Shown piece by piece: positions 53,276 through 61,309 of a stretch of DNA of 64,000 bases. The translations under genes and the position numbers were made by a program. The DNA lies in contig NZ_CP087588.1 in assembly GCF_020985305.1 (NCBI RefSeq), positions 3,223,501 to 3,287,500 of the forward strand, given 5' to 3'. Position 1 is the first letter of the stretch; each line of letters starts with the position of its first letter. Origin of the DNA: Croceicoccus sp. Ery15. GTDB lineage: Bacteria > Pseudomonadota > Alphaproteobacteria > Sphingomonadales > Sphingomonadaceae. The notes below the pieces were generated by a model. That model did not search any database. It was given only the letters and a program-made list of their open reading frames with translations, and was not told where the DNA came from.

Positions 53276-54031
53276 ATGAGCAAATTTACCAACAAGACCG
53301 CAATCGTAACCGGCGGGAGCCGCGATATCGGGCGCGCCGTTTCGATCGACCTTGCGAAGAACGGGGCGAATGTCGTCGTGAATTATCGCGGTGACGAGGC
53401 TGCCGCCGATGCCACCTTGGCCGAGATCGAGAAGTTCGGCGGCAAAGCCATCAAGGTTAAGGCCGACGTGACCAAAGCGGCCGAGGTCGATGCGCTGGTT
53501 GCGGCCGCGCGCGAGGCATTCGGCGATGCGATCCATATTCTGGTCAACGTGGCAGGCGGCATGGTCGAACGGCGTCCCCTGGCCGACATGGACGAAGAAT
53601 TCTTCAACTATGTGATGCAGCTGAATGTCACCTCGACCTTCCTGACGACCAAGGCGGTCGCACCCTTCATGCCTGAAGGTTCGGCGATCGTGAACTATGC
53701 CTCGCAAGCAGGGCGCGATGGCGGCGGTCCGGGCGCCAGCGCATATGGTACGTCGAAGGGCGCAGTGATGACCTTTACCCGCGCCATGGCGAAAGAGCTT
53801 GGCCCCAAGGGCATTCGCGTCAATTCGCTCTGCCCCGGCATGATCGCCACGCTGTTCCACGACACGTTCACCAAGGATGAAGTGCGCGCCAATGTGGCCG
53901 CCGCTACGCCGCTGCGCCGTCAGGGCAATGTGGAAGAAGTCGCGCAGACGACGTCCTGGCTGGCGAGCGACGAAGCGGCCTTTGTCACCGGCGCGAACAT
54001 CGACATCAATGGCGGCATGTTCTTCTCCTGA
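53276..54031 (+). CDS. SDR-family reductase, probable DEH reductase
   Basis: The 251-residue classical SDR starts KTAIVTGGSRDIGRAVSIDL. ADVT and NVAGG (in place of the usual NNAG) follow; the catalytic serine is in NYASQAG and the pair in SAYGTSKGAV. C-terminal GANIDINGGMFF is family-typical. Similar SDR enzymes in alginate degraders (A1-R of Sphingomonas A1, for example) reduce DEH to 2-keto-3-deoxygluconate with NAD(P)H. That specific reaction is inferred from locus and overall resemblance. ATG 53276 has AAAGG nine bases upstream; the frame is open further upstream, overlapping the transporter. A terminator follows. Confidence 0.88.
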   Translation: MSKFTNKTAIVTGGSRDIGRAVSIDLAKNGANVVVNYRGDEAAADATLAEIEKFGGKAIKVKADVTKAAEVDALVAAAREAFGDAIHILVNVAGGMVERRPLADMDEEFFNYVMQLNVTSTFLTTKAVAPFMPEGSAIVNYASQAGRDGGGPGASAYGTSKGAVMTFTRAMAKELGPKGIRVNSLCPGMIATLFHDTFTKDEVRANVAAATPLRRQGNVEEVAQTTSWLASDEAAFVTGANIDINGGMFFS

Positions 54032-54046
54032 TGGCTGCCACGAAAG

Positions 54047-54093
54047 GCCCGGCGGTCCCCCTCCCTGCCCGTCAGGGAGCGCCGGGCGTTTCT
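54047..54093 (+). terminator. Terminator after the PL6-PL17-MFS-SDR operon
   Basis: A nested stem: GCCCGGCG (54047-54054) pairs with CGCCGGGC (54080-54087), and inner CTCCCTG (54061-54067) with CAGGGAG (54073-54079), followed by GTTTCT. It ends the lyase operon and separates it from the second receptor. Confidence 0.75.
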
Positions 54094-54113
54094 ATGTTTA
54101 GGAGAGTGTAAAC

Positions 54114-54123
54114 TGGTATGACA
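54114..54123 (+). promoter_or_regulatory. Candidate GntR operator, copy 5 (TonB receptor 2)
   Basis: TGGTATGACA sits inside AAACTG-N6-CAGTTT (54110-54127), a perfect six-base dyad. It fits TGGYNNGMCA and shares a 16-base context with copy 1. It is about 285 bases upstream of the receptor ATG. Confidence 0.5.
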
Positions 54124-54151
54124 GTTTGGCATTATATAAAATATCAAACTG
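54122..54151. repeat. CAGTTTG/CAAACTG inverted repeat flanking an AT-rich core
   Basis: CAGTTTG (54122-54128) and CAAACTG (54145-54151) are exact reverse complements around a 16-base AT-rich core that contains TATAAA (54135-54140), a good -10 candidate. The left arm is shared with the AAACTG/CAGTTT dyad of operator copy 5. Confidence 0.5.
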
Positions 54152-54165
54152 CACTAGAATAAATA

Positions 54166-54194
54166 TTGACCAGATTGGCCGAATCCCGTAATTT
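54166..54194 (+). promoter_or_regulatory. Possible alternative promoter of TonB receptor 2
   Basis: TTGACC (54166-54171) and TAATTT (54189-54194) are 17 bases apart. The -10 box is weak. An upstream TATAAA at 54135-54140, inside the inverted repeat, is a competing choice. Either gives a leader of more than 200 bases before the ATG at 54408, in which I see no known RNA element. Confidence 0.3.
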
Positions 54195-54407
54195 CGGCTT
54201 CAAGAATAAAGCAAGGGGAGTCGGCGCGTTTCGGGCACGCCAGTGACGGTGCGAAGGGCGCGCCGATGGCGCAGGTCCGGCCTGCAATCTACGGTTAACA
54301 GCAATATTTGCGGTCCTGGTCAGGGCCGGTTTTCACGGTCCCGTCCGCGCGGCGGGGCGCGGGTTCTTACGCCCGAAAAGAACAGAACGATTTTGGGAGA
54401 AAATGGC

Positions 54408-57400
54408 ATGGCTTTCGATACACGCTCGCAATCCGTCCTGAGGAAGCTGCCCGCCAGCGCGGCGCTGCTGGCCAGCACGGCATTGTTCGCAACCCCCGTT
54501 TTCGCACAGGATGCAGACCCGCAGCCCGCGCCTTCCGCAGCGCAATCGGCCCCTGCCGAAAGCGAGGCGATCGTCGTCACCGGCATCCGCAGCTCGCTGC
54601 AAAGCGCGCTGAACCAGAAGCGCAGCGCCGACAGCCTGATCGAGGTGATCGAGGCCGAAGACATCGGCAAGCTGCCCGACCAGAATCTGGCCGAAGTGCT
54701 TGAAAACATTCCCGGCATCCAGATCACGCGAGAGGCCGGCGTCGGCACCGGCGTGCAGATCCGCGGCACCAATGACAACCGGACCGAAATCAACGGCGTG
54801 TCCACTGTCGGTTCGGGCTCGGGCCGCGGCGGGATCAGTTTCGAAGACGTCAGCGCCAGCATCATCTCGTCGGTAGAGGTGATCAAGGCGCCCGAGGCGA
54901 AGACCATCGAAGGTTCGGTCGGCGGCACGATCAACCTGCGCACGATCCGCCCGCTCGACCTGAACGAACCGCTGATCGCGGCGCGCGTGCAGGGCGAATA
55001 TAGCGAGCTGTCCGACAGCACCAAACCGCGCCTGTCGGGGACTCTCGGCAATCGCTGGGATACGGGCGTTGGTGAAATCGGCATCGTGCTCAGCGGCAGC
55101 TATGCCGAGCAGGAGGCCACATCGTTCCGCCCGCGCGTCGACCGCGATGGCGGTCTGGTGGAAAATGTGAATGCCAATGTCGTGCGCAATGGCACCGCGC
55201 AAAACCCTGCGGCCCGTCCTGCCGCGCAGGATTTCGACTTCGTCGGTATTCAGTTCCTGAATCAGGAGCTGGAGAATTTCGAATATGAAACGGTGAATTT
55301 CGCCGGCACGCTGGAATGGGCGCCGTCGGACAAGCTCAAATTCTATTTCGATACCGTCTATAACGATCAGGAACGCCGTCAGGACAGCTCGCGCGTGCAG
55401 GCTTCGGGCGTCAGCGCTCTGGTCGATCACATGGTGCCCGACACGTTCGAAACGGTCGATTTCGGATCGCTCGACGGAGTTGATCTGGGCAGCATCCAGG
55501 TGGCGGAAACCGGCGTGATCGAACCGATCCTCTCGGTCGATGGCGACGATCCCAACCTGCGTTTTTCCAGCGACGTGGGCGCGCGCCTGACCACCAGCGA
55601 AATCTATCGCCTGGGCACCGAGTTCGAGGCAGGCCGCTTCTCCGCCCGTGTAGAGGCATCGCGCTCGCTGGCCAATACGACCAGCCCCGACCTCAGCACC
55701 ACGATCAATTTCATCAACCCGCATACGCCAACCGGCAATGGCAACGACAATGCCGTGCCGTTTGCCTATGATCTGTCGGGCAATTCGCTGACCTTCGGGA
55801 TCAACCAGAATTCGCAATATGCGCCGACAACGGCCGAATTGCTCGACCCCGCAAATGTGGTGCTCCAGCAGATCGTGATCGGCAACGACAGCCAGCGGAA
55901 CAAGGAAGATGCATTCCGCATCGACGCATCGGTCGATGTTTATGGCACCAATCCGTTCTTCACCTCGTTCGACTGGGGCTATCGCTACAGCAAGACGACC
56001 AGCACCTATAACGATGTCGGTTCGACGCTGACCCTCAGCCAGATGAACGATAGCCCGCGCGGCACCGCCTTTGCCGAGCTGCTGGTCCCCGGACCTGACA
56101 ATTTCGGCGATGCCGACGGGCGAGAGCTGTATTTCGGCGACTTCCTGCTGATCGATCCCGACCGCGCCTTCAGCGACCGCGAAGGCACGCTGGCGATCCT
56201 GCAGGACGCGCTGAATTCGGTTCCCGGCATGCGCCAGATCGGCGAGGCTTCGGAGAATTCGGCCGGCTATTTCTCGATCGATGAAACGACCCATGCGGTC
56301 TATGGTCAGGCGAATTTCGAATATGGCCCGATCCGCGGCAATATCGGCCTGCGCTGGATCGACACCAGCCTCGATTCCACGGGTAATTCGGTGACCGGAT
56401 CCGACGTTACGCAAGTCGTGACCAAGGGCGGCTATGCCAAGCTGCTGCCGCGCATCAACCTTGCCGCAGAGGTGACCGACGACGTCATGGTCCGCGCCAG
56501 TTGGGGCAAGGATATCAACCGTCCCGACTATGACCTGCTGTCGACATCGGTGTCCTTTGTCACCAGCGAGAATGCGGCGGTCCAGATCGGCAATGCAAAT
56601 CTGAAGCCGGAAACGGTGACGTCCTATGATTTGTCCGCAGACTGGTATTTCGCCCCGTCTTCGGTGCTGAGCGTCGCGTTCTTCCACAAGAACCGCAAGG
56701 ATCTGTTCGTAACGCAGCTGGAAGATGCGCCGCTGGACGCCAACGGTTTCCGCGACATCACCGCGCCATGCGAAGGGGGCGGCATTTACAACCCCATCGC
56801 GTTCCGCAACCAGCTGTCGCCCATCGGCGGTTCGGGCATGTGCGTGCCCATCCTGACCACGATCAACGATACGGGCAGCACGACGCAGACCGGCGTGGAA
56901 GTCACCTTCCAGTACGATCTGTCGCAGTTTGAAGACACGCTGGGCTTTGCGTCTGGCTTTGGCCTGCTCGCCAATTATACCTATCAGGAATATGGCGGGG
57001 GCGAGGCGTTCAATACGTCGGCGACGCGCGGTACCGATATCTTCAACGCGATCAACGGCATTTATGACGATGCGGACTTCGTGACCTATACCGCCAAACA
57101 GGGCCTGCTCGATTTCTCGAAACATGCCTATAACGTGACCGTCTATTACGAGAAATACGGCCTTTCGGCGCGTGCGCGCTACACATGGCGTGACTCTTTC
57201 CGCACGCTCGATACGGTCGGTGGTGCGACACTCAGCAGTACATTGGGCTTTCCGGTCGTCACCGCCGCGCGCGGCCAGCTGAACGGCAGCATCAATTACG
57301 ACATCACCGAATGGCTGGCGGTCGGGGTAGAGGGCGTGAACCTCACCAAATCGACCATCAAGCAATATTGCGTGAACGACGGCGCACTGCTGTGCGGCGA

Positions 57401-57449
57401 GGGGCTTCCCGACCGCCGCCTGATCGCGGGCTTCTCGGTCAAGTTCTAA
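54408..57449 (+). CDS. TonB-dependent receptor 2 of the alginate locus
   Basis: The 1013-residue receptor has a signal sequence (AALLASTALFATPVFAQ), the TonB-box region EAIVVTGIRSSLQSALNQK, a plug domain with DIGKLPDQNLAEVLENIPGI and VQIRGTNDNRTEINGV, the SVGGTINLRTIRPLD boundary and a large barrel that ends in phenylalanine (IAGFSVKF). The VTGIRSSLQSALNQKR start is the classic TBDR-Cau signature. The sequence is clearly diverged from receptor 1, so they may take different oligomer sizes. ATG 54408 is preceded by GGGAG; the frame is open to 54243 but those residues look non-coding. Its promoter shares the operator motif with the locus. Confidence 0.92.
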   Translation: MAFDTRSQSVLRKLPASAALLASTALFATPVFAQDADPQPAPSAAQSAPAESEAIVVTGIRSSLQSALNQKRSADSLIEVIEAEDIGKLPDQNLAEVLENIPGIQITREAGVGTGVQIRGTNDNRTEINGVSTVGSGSGRGGISFEDVSASIISSVEVIKAPEAKTIEGSVGGTINLRTIRPLDLNEPLIAARVQGEYSELSDSTKPRLSGTLGNRWDTGVGEIGIVLSGSYAEQEATSFRPRVDRDGGLVENVNANVVRNGTAQNPAARPAAQDFDFVGIQFLNQELENFEYETVNFAGTLEWAPSDKLKFYFDTVYNDQERRQDSSRVQASGVSALVDHMVPDTFETVDFGSLDGVDLGSIQVAETGVIEPILSVDGDDPNLRFSSDVGARLTTSEIYRLGTEFEAGRFSARVEASRSLANTTSPDLSTTINFINPHTPTGNGNDNAVPFAYDLSGNSLTFGINQNSQYAPTTAELLDPANVVLQQIVIGNDSQRNKEDAFRIDASVDVYGTNPFFTSFDWGYRYSKTTSTYNDVGSTLTLSQMNDSPRGTAFAELLVPGPDNFGDADGRELYFGDFLLIDPDRAFSDREGTLAILQDALNSVPGMRQIGEASENSAGYFSIDETTHAVYGQANFEYGPIRGNIGLRWIDTSLDSTGNSVTGSDVTQVVTKGGYAKLLPRINLAAEVTDDVMVRASWGKDINRPDYDLLSTSVSFVTSENAAVQIGNANLKPETVTSYDLSADWYFAPSSVLSVAFFHKNRKDLFVTQLEDAPLDANGFRDITAPCEGGGIYNPIAFRNQLSPIGGSGMCVPILTTINDTGSTTQTGVEVTFQYDLSQFEDTLGFASGFGLLANYTYQEYGGGEAFNTSATRGTDIFNAINGIYDDADFVTYTAKQGLLDFSKHAYNVTVYYEKYGLSARARYTWRDSFRTLDTVGGATLSSTLGFPVVTAARGQLNGSINYDITEWLAVGVEGVNLTKSTIKQYCVNDGALLCGEGLPDRRLIAGFSVKF

Positions 57450-57465
57450 AAGCGGCCGGACGGGA

Positions 57466-57504
57466 CCGGCTGGCGCAGGAATATCCCTGATCCGCGCCAG
57501 CCGG
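57466..57504 (+). terminator. Hairpin after TonB receptor 2
   Basis: CCGGCTGGCGC (57466-57476) pairs perfectly with GCGCCAGCCGG (57494-57504) across a 17-base loop, 17 bases after the receptor stop. There is no U-run, so it may act as a factor-dependent terminator or mRNA end. Confidence 0.55.
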
Positions 57505-57807
57505 AAACCGGCCTGTCCATCCGGCAGCGCGGCTCTGCGTCCAATGCGGCCGAACAATGCGTGAAGGGACGCAAAAGGCCCACACCAGATTTTACTGCAT
57601 CATGCGGGTCTTTGCGCGGCGATTGCCCCGATGCAAAGATTTTTGCAGCCAAAACGCGCCAAACCATGTATGCGGCGCGCCAACAGCCGTGTGATCGGCT
57701 GCGCGATTGCGGTTTCCAGCGATCCGGCCACAGGCCGAACGCCAGCGCAATTCCCCCGTTTATACCGCCCGCCGCCCCAGCGTCCGGCCCGCATTGTTCA
57801 GAGCACT
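57505..57807. other. Intergenic region before the DEAD-box helicase
   Basis: About 300 bases with no coherent gene. The helicase frame is open through part of it (from 57631), but the codons look non-coding and no ribosome site is present before 57808. A long leader would suit a cold-inducible helicase mRNA, but no cold-shock element can be identified. Confidence 0.4.
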
Positions 57808-59694
57808 ATGACCTTTACGAATCTTCCGCCCCTTCTTGGCGACGCATTGGCCGATCGCGGCTATGAAGCCCCCACATCGGTACAGGCCGCCGTGCTGGCG
57901 GACGAGGCGCAGGGCCGCGACCTGATCGTCTCGGCCCAGACCGGATCGGGCAAGACCGTGGCGTTTGGCCTGTCGCTGGCCGGCGAATTGCTGGACAGCT
58001 TTGGCGAACTGGCCGGTGCGCCGCTGGCACTGGTGATTGCGCCCACGCGCGAACTGGCGCTGCAGGTGGGGCGCGAACTGGGCTGGCTTTATGCCAAGGC
58101 CGGCGCGCGCATCGCGACCTGCGTGGGCGGGATGGACCCTTCCAAGGAACGCCGCAACCTGCAGCGCGGCGCGCATGTCGTGGTGGGCACGCCGGGCCGG
58201 CTTCGCGACCATCTTGAGCGCGGCGCGCTCGACCTGTCGCGCCTGTCCGCTGTCGTGCTGGACGAGGCGGACGAGATGCTGGACATGGGCTTTCGCGAAG
58301 ATCTGGAAGAAATCCTCGACGCGACGCCTGCCAGCCGCCGCACCCTGCTGTTTTCGGCGACCATGCCTGCCCCCATCGTGGCGCTGGCCAAGCGTTACCA
58401 GCGCGATGCGCTGCGCATTTCGACCGCAGGCAATTCGCGCGGCCATGGCGATATCGCGTTTCAGGCCGTCACCGTCGCTCCGGCAGAGATCGAGGCGGCA
58501 GTCGTCAACCTGCTGCGCTTGCACGAGGCGGAGACCGCGATCCTGTTTTGCGCCACGCGCGATAATGTGCGCCGCCTGCACGCCACCTTGCAGGAACGCG
58601 GCTTTGCCGTTGTCGCATTGTCGGGCGAACATTCGCAAAGCGAGCGCAACCATGCGCTGCAGGCGCTGCGCGACCGGCGTGCGCGGGTTTGCGTGGCGAC
58701 CGATGTGGCGGCGCGCGGGATCGATCTGCCCAGCCTGTCTCTTGTCATCCATGTCGAAATTCCGCGCGATGCCGAAACGTTGCAGCACCGTTCGGGCCGC
58801 ACGGGCCGCGCGGGCAAGAAGGGCACTGCCGTCATCATCGTTCCCTATCCGCGCCGTCGCCGCGTCGAATCCATGCTGCGCGGCGCCAAGATCGAGGCGG
58901 AATGGATGGGCGCGCCGACACCCGACCAGATCCGCGCGAACGATCGCGACCGCCTGCTGGCGGCACTGTTGCAGTCGCAGGAATTCGACGAGGAAGACCG
59001 CGCGCTGGCACAAAAGCTGATGGCAGAGCGTTCGGCCAAAGACATTGCTGCCGCGCTGGTGCGCGCGCATCGCGCATCGATGCCGCAGCCCGAGGATATT
59101 ACCGAGGACACGCCCGAAGCCCGCCGCGCCGCGCAAAAGGAACGCCATCGCCCCGGTTTCGAGGATGTGGTGTGGTTCCGCATGGATATCGGCCGCAGGC
59201 AAAATGCCGATGCGCGCTGGATCCTGCCGCTGTTGTGCCGTCGCGGCCATATCACCCGGAACGAGGTCGGCGCGATCCGCATCGGCGGGCACGAGACTTT
59301 TTTCCAGGTGCCCCGCGCGATTGCCGACCGCTTTGCCCAGTCGGTCCAGCGCACCGCGCAGGACGAAAGCGGCGAGGAAAGCGTGCATATCGAGATGTCG
59401 GGACCGCCGCGCGAACAGGCCCGCGAAAATCTGCGCGACAATGCGCGGGGCAGGCCGCGCCCGCGCCCCCGCGCCAACCGCGCCGAGCGGCACGATGGCC
59501 CGCCGCGCGGAAAGCCGCGAGCAGACGGGCCGCGTTCGGACCAACCACGCGCTGACAGGCCCCGCTCTGACAAACCCCGCGCCGCCAAGCCGTTTGCCGG
59601 AAAGCCGAACGGGGGAAAACCGCATGGTGGCAAGCCGCATGGCGGCAAGCCGCACGCGCGCAAGCCCAAGCGACCCTCTGGCCCCCGCCATTGA
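57808..59694 (+). CDS. DEAD-box RNA helicase with DbpA-type RNA-binding domain
   Basis: The 628-residue helicase has a Q motif region (FTNLPPLLGDALADRGYEAPTSVQ, seen as DRGYEAPTSVQ), AQTGSGKT (motif I), PTRELALQ (Ia), TPGRLRDHL, DEADEMLDMGF (II), SATMPAP (III), ATDVAARGIDLP (V) and HRSGRTGRAGKKG (VI). After about residue 450 a DbpA/CsdA-type RNA-binding domain follows (VVWFRMDIGRRQNADARWILPLL, seen as RMDIGRRQNADARW), then an Arg/Pro/Lys-rich disordered tail with GGKPH repeats. This fits the DeaD/CsdA group that works in ribosome assembly and mRNA decay. The start ATG 57808 gives the normal N-terminus. Confidence 0.93.
   Translation: MTFTNLPPLLGDALADRGYEAPTSVQAAVLADEAQGRDLIVSAQTGSGKTVAFGLSLAGELLDSFGELAGAPLALVIAPTRELALQVGRELGWLYAKAGARIATCVGGMDPSKERRNLQRGAHVVVGTPGRLRDHLERGALDLSRLSAVVLDEADEMLDMGFREDLEEILDATPASRRTLLFSATMPAPIVALAKRYQRDALRISTAGNSRGHGDIAFQAVTVAPAEIEAAVVNLLRLHEAETAILFCATRDNVRRLHATLQERGFAVVALSGEHSQSERNHALQALRDRRARVCVATDVAARGIDLPSLSLVIHVEIPRDAETLQHRSGRTGRAGKKGTAVIIVPYPRRRRVESMLRGAKIEAEWMGAPTPDQIRANDRDRLLAALLQSQEFDEEDRALAQKLMAERSAKDIAAALVRAHRASMPQPEDITEDTPEARRAAQKERHRPGFEDVVWFRMDIGRRQNADARWILPLLCRRGHITRNEVGAIRIGGHETFFQVPRAIADRFAQSVQRTAQDESGEESVHIEMSGPPREQARENLRDNARGRPRPRPRANRAERHDGPPRGKPRADGPRSDQPRADRPRSDKPRAAKPFAGKPNGGKPHGGKPHGGKPHARKPKRPSGPRH
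59611..59657 (+). repeat. In-frame GGKPx repeats at the helicase C-terminus
   Basis: Three to four tandem copies of a 15-base unit encode GGKPN/GGKPH/GGKPH/GGKPH. They extend the basic tail and may vary in copy number between strains. Confidence 0.7.
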
Positions 59695-59748
59695 TCGGCC
59701 CAACTGATCGCCCCAACTGATCGCGCCGTTGATCGCCCAAACTGATCG
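59691..59748 (+). repeat. Imperfect 13-bp tandem repeat after the helicase
   Basis: TGATCG occurs at 59692, 59705, 59718, 59730 and 59743, spaced 13, 13, 12 and 13 bases, within units close to CCCAACTGATCG. The first copy contains the helicase stop codon. No function is evident; it is probably a slippage-derived array. Confidence 0.65.
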
Positions 59749-59837
59749 CATGGCCGTTTAATTGCGCCCTGCGGTCCCCATCTGCCGTCAGGCGCGTTAG
59801 GGACGCATAGGGCGCAAGCAAGCGGAGGTATCGGACA

Positions 59838-60500
59838 ATGGGCAAGCGGATCGTGGTCACCGGCGCTGCGGGTGCGTTGGGCAAGGCAGTGATCGCTGCG
59901 CTGACATCGCAGGGCCATGACATTGTCGGTATCGACATTGGCGACGCACCCGAAGGGGCGGGCGCTTTCGTCGGCGGCGTGGACCTGACCGACGAGGCAT
60001 CGACCCGCTCCGCGTTCGAGCGGATTGCCAAGGACGGGCCGATCCACGGCCTTGCCAATATTGCGGGCGGTTTCGTCTGGGAAACCGTGGCGGACGGCGA
60101 TCTGGCCAGCTGGCAGCGCATGTTTGCGATGAATGTGGTCACCGCTCTCAATGCCAGCCGTGCCGCCCTGCCCTTTCTGGGATCGGGCGCGTCGATCGTG
60201 AATATCGGCGCTGCCGCCACGGCAAGGGCCGGAACGGGCATGGGCGCCTATACCGCCAGCAAGTCCGGTGTCGCCCGCCTGACCGAGGCTTTGGCCGAAG
60301 AGGTCAAGGACAGGACCATTCGCGTCAATGCGGTGCTGCCCTCGATCCTCGACACGCCTGCGAACCGCGCCGACATGGGCGAGGCGGATGCAGACAAGTG
60401 GGTGAAGGGAGAGGAGCTCTCTGCCGTGATCGCCTTTTTGCTGTCCGATGCCGCCAGCGCGGTGACGGGGGCCAGCATTCCGGTTACGGGCCGCGTCTGA
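59838..60500 (+). CDS. SDR family NAD(P)-dependent oxidoreductase
   Basis: The 220-residue short-chain dehydrogenase starts KRIVVTGAAGALGKAVI with the glycine-rich cofactor site. NIAGGF takes the NNAG position, IVNIGAAATA precedes the tyrosine-lysine pair in GAYTASKSGV, and RVNAVLPSILDTPANRADM follows the active site. The compact size and absence of an NNAG asparagine resemble dihydropteridine-reductase-like or small quinone-type SDRs. Substrate unknown. An AGCGGAGG ribosome site lies before ATG 59838. It converges with the fnr-type gene across a nested hairpin. Confidence 0.85.
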   Translation: MGKRIVVTGAAGALGKAVIAALTSQGHDIVGIDIGDAPEGAGAFVGGVDLTDEASTRSAFERIAKDGPIHGLANIAGGFVWETVADGDLASWQRMFAMNVVTALNASRAALPFLGSGASIVNIGAAATARAGTGMGAYTASKSGVARLTEALAEEVKDRTIRVNAVLPSILDTPANRADMGEADADKWVKGEELSAVIAFLLSDAASAVTGASIPVTGRV

Positions 60501-60540
60501 CGCGGCCGATCGACCGGCGATACGGACCGGTCAGGCCGCG
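60501..60540. terminator. Nested hairpin between convergent SDR and fnr-type genes
   Basis: CGCGGCC (60501-60507) pairs with GGCCGCG (60534-60540), and GACCGG (60512-60517) with CCGGTC (60527-60532). It spans the minus-strand stop codon at 60531-60533 and could end both transcripts. No U-run is present on either side. Confidence 0.45.
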
Positions 60541-61250
60541 CGCTCTTCCAGGCCGGCGCGGTCGACGATCACCACTTCGCGGCGCGAGGGCAAGTCGATC
60601 AGCCCGTCGGCTTTCATGCGGGTAAACTGGCGGCTGACGGTTTCGATGGTCAATCCCAGCACATCGGCGATCTGCTGACGCGACAGCGGCAGGACCAGCA
60701 ATTGCGCATGGTCAAGCTGCGCAGGGACCGCGTCGGCCAGCCGGTCGGTCATTTCGAGCAGAAAGCTCGCCAGCTTTTGCTCCGCGCTCATCCGGCCCAG
60801 CAACAGCATCCAGCGGCGGGTCCGGTCAAGCTCTGCCAGCGTGCGTTCCAGCAGGCGGTGTTCCAGCCGCGGATGTTCGCGGGCAAAGCGGTCGAAATCC
60901 TTGCGTTCGAACACGCAGACATGCGCATCGGTCAGCGCCTCGACCCCATAGGGTGTCGTCTCGCCAAAGGGGCGGCCAAGAAAGTCGGACGGATAGACAA
61001 GCCCAAGGATCTGCGCGCGTCCATCGGCGGTCTGCGTCGACAGTTTCAGCACGCCTTCGATCACATTGGCGACCAGAACGGCTTCCTCCCCCTCCCACAG
61101 TAATTGCTCGCCCGCTTTCAACGCGCGGCGGCGGCCAATGCCGTTCAGCAGGTCGATCTCTCCATTATCGAGATCGGCACAGATCGCGCGATTGCGGATC
61201 GAGCATGCCTCGCAGAAATGGCGCGCGCGTTGCTGAATAGTGGCCGACAT
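60531..61250 (-). CDS. fnrL: Crp/Fnr regulator of the Fe-S (FnrN/FnrL) type
   Basis: The 239-residue regulator has N-terminal Cys13, Cys16 and Cys24 (C-X2-C-X7-C in FCEACSIRNRAIC) plus Cys112, the ligand set for an oxygen-labile 4Fe-4S cluster in the alphaproteobacterial FnrN group. A cyclic-nucleotide-type beta-roll (about 30-120), a dimer helix and an HTH follow, with LSRQQIADVLGLTIETVSRQF; the E-x2-SR recognition set fits TTGAT-N4-ATCAA sites. ATG 61250 is used; ATG 61262 is an alternative. It would switch genes for low-oxygen respiration. I see no FNR box in its own upstream region. Confidence 0.9.
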   Translation of the reverse strand: MSATIQQRARHFCEACSIRNRAICADLDNGEIDLLNGIGRRRALKAGEQLLWEGEEAVLVANVIEGVLKLSTQTADGRAQILGLVYPSDFLGRPFGETTPYGVEALTDAHVCVFERKDFDRFAREHPRLEHRLLERTLAELDRTRRWMLLLGRMSAEQKLASFLLEMTDRLADAVPAQLDHAQLLVLPLSRQQIADVLGLTIETVSRQFTRMKADGLIDLPSRREVVIVDRAGLEERAA

Positions 61251-61309
61251 CGCGCAGCCCATAACCGTTGAAACCGGTTTGGGCCAGTAAAACTGGCCAA
61301 TGCGGGTTG

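Noticed and set aside
54333-57557. A very long open frame antisense to TonB receptor 2
   Set aside because: It lies wholly opposite a well-recognised receptor, has no family motifs, and arises from the codon bias of GC-rich DNA. Similar antisense frames opposite glmS, glmU and the helicase were rejected for the same reason.
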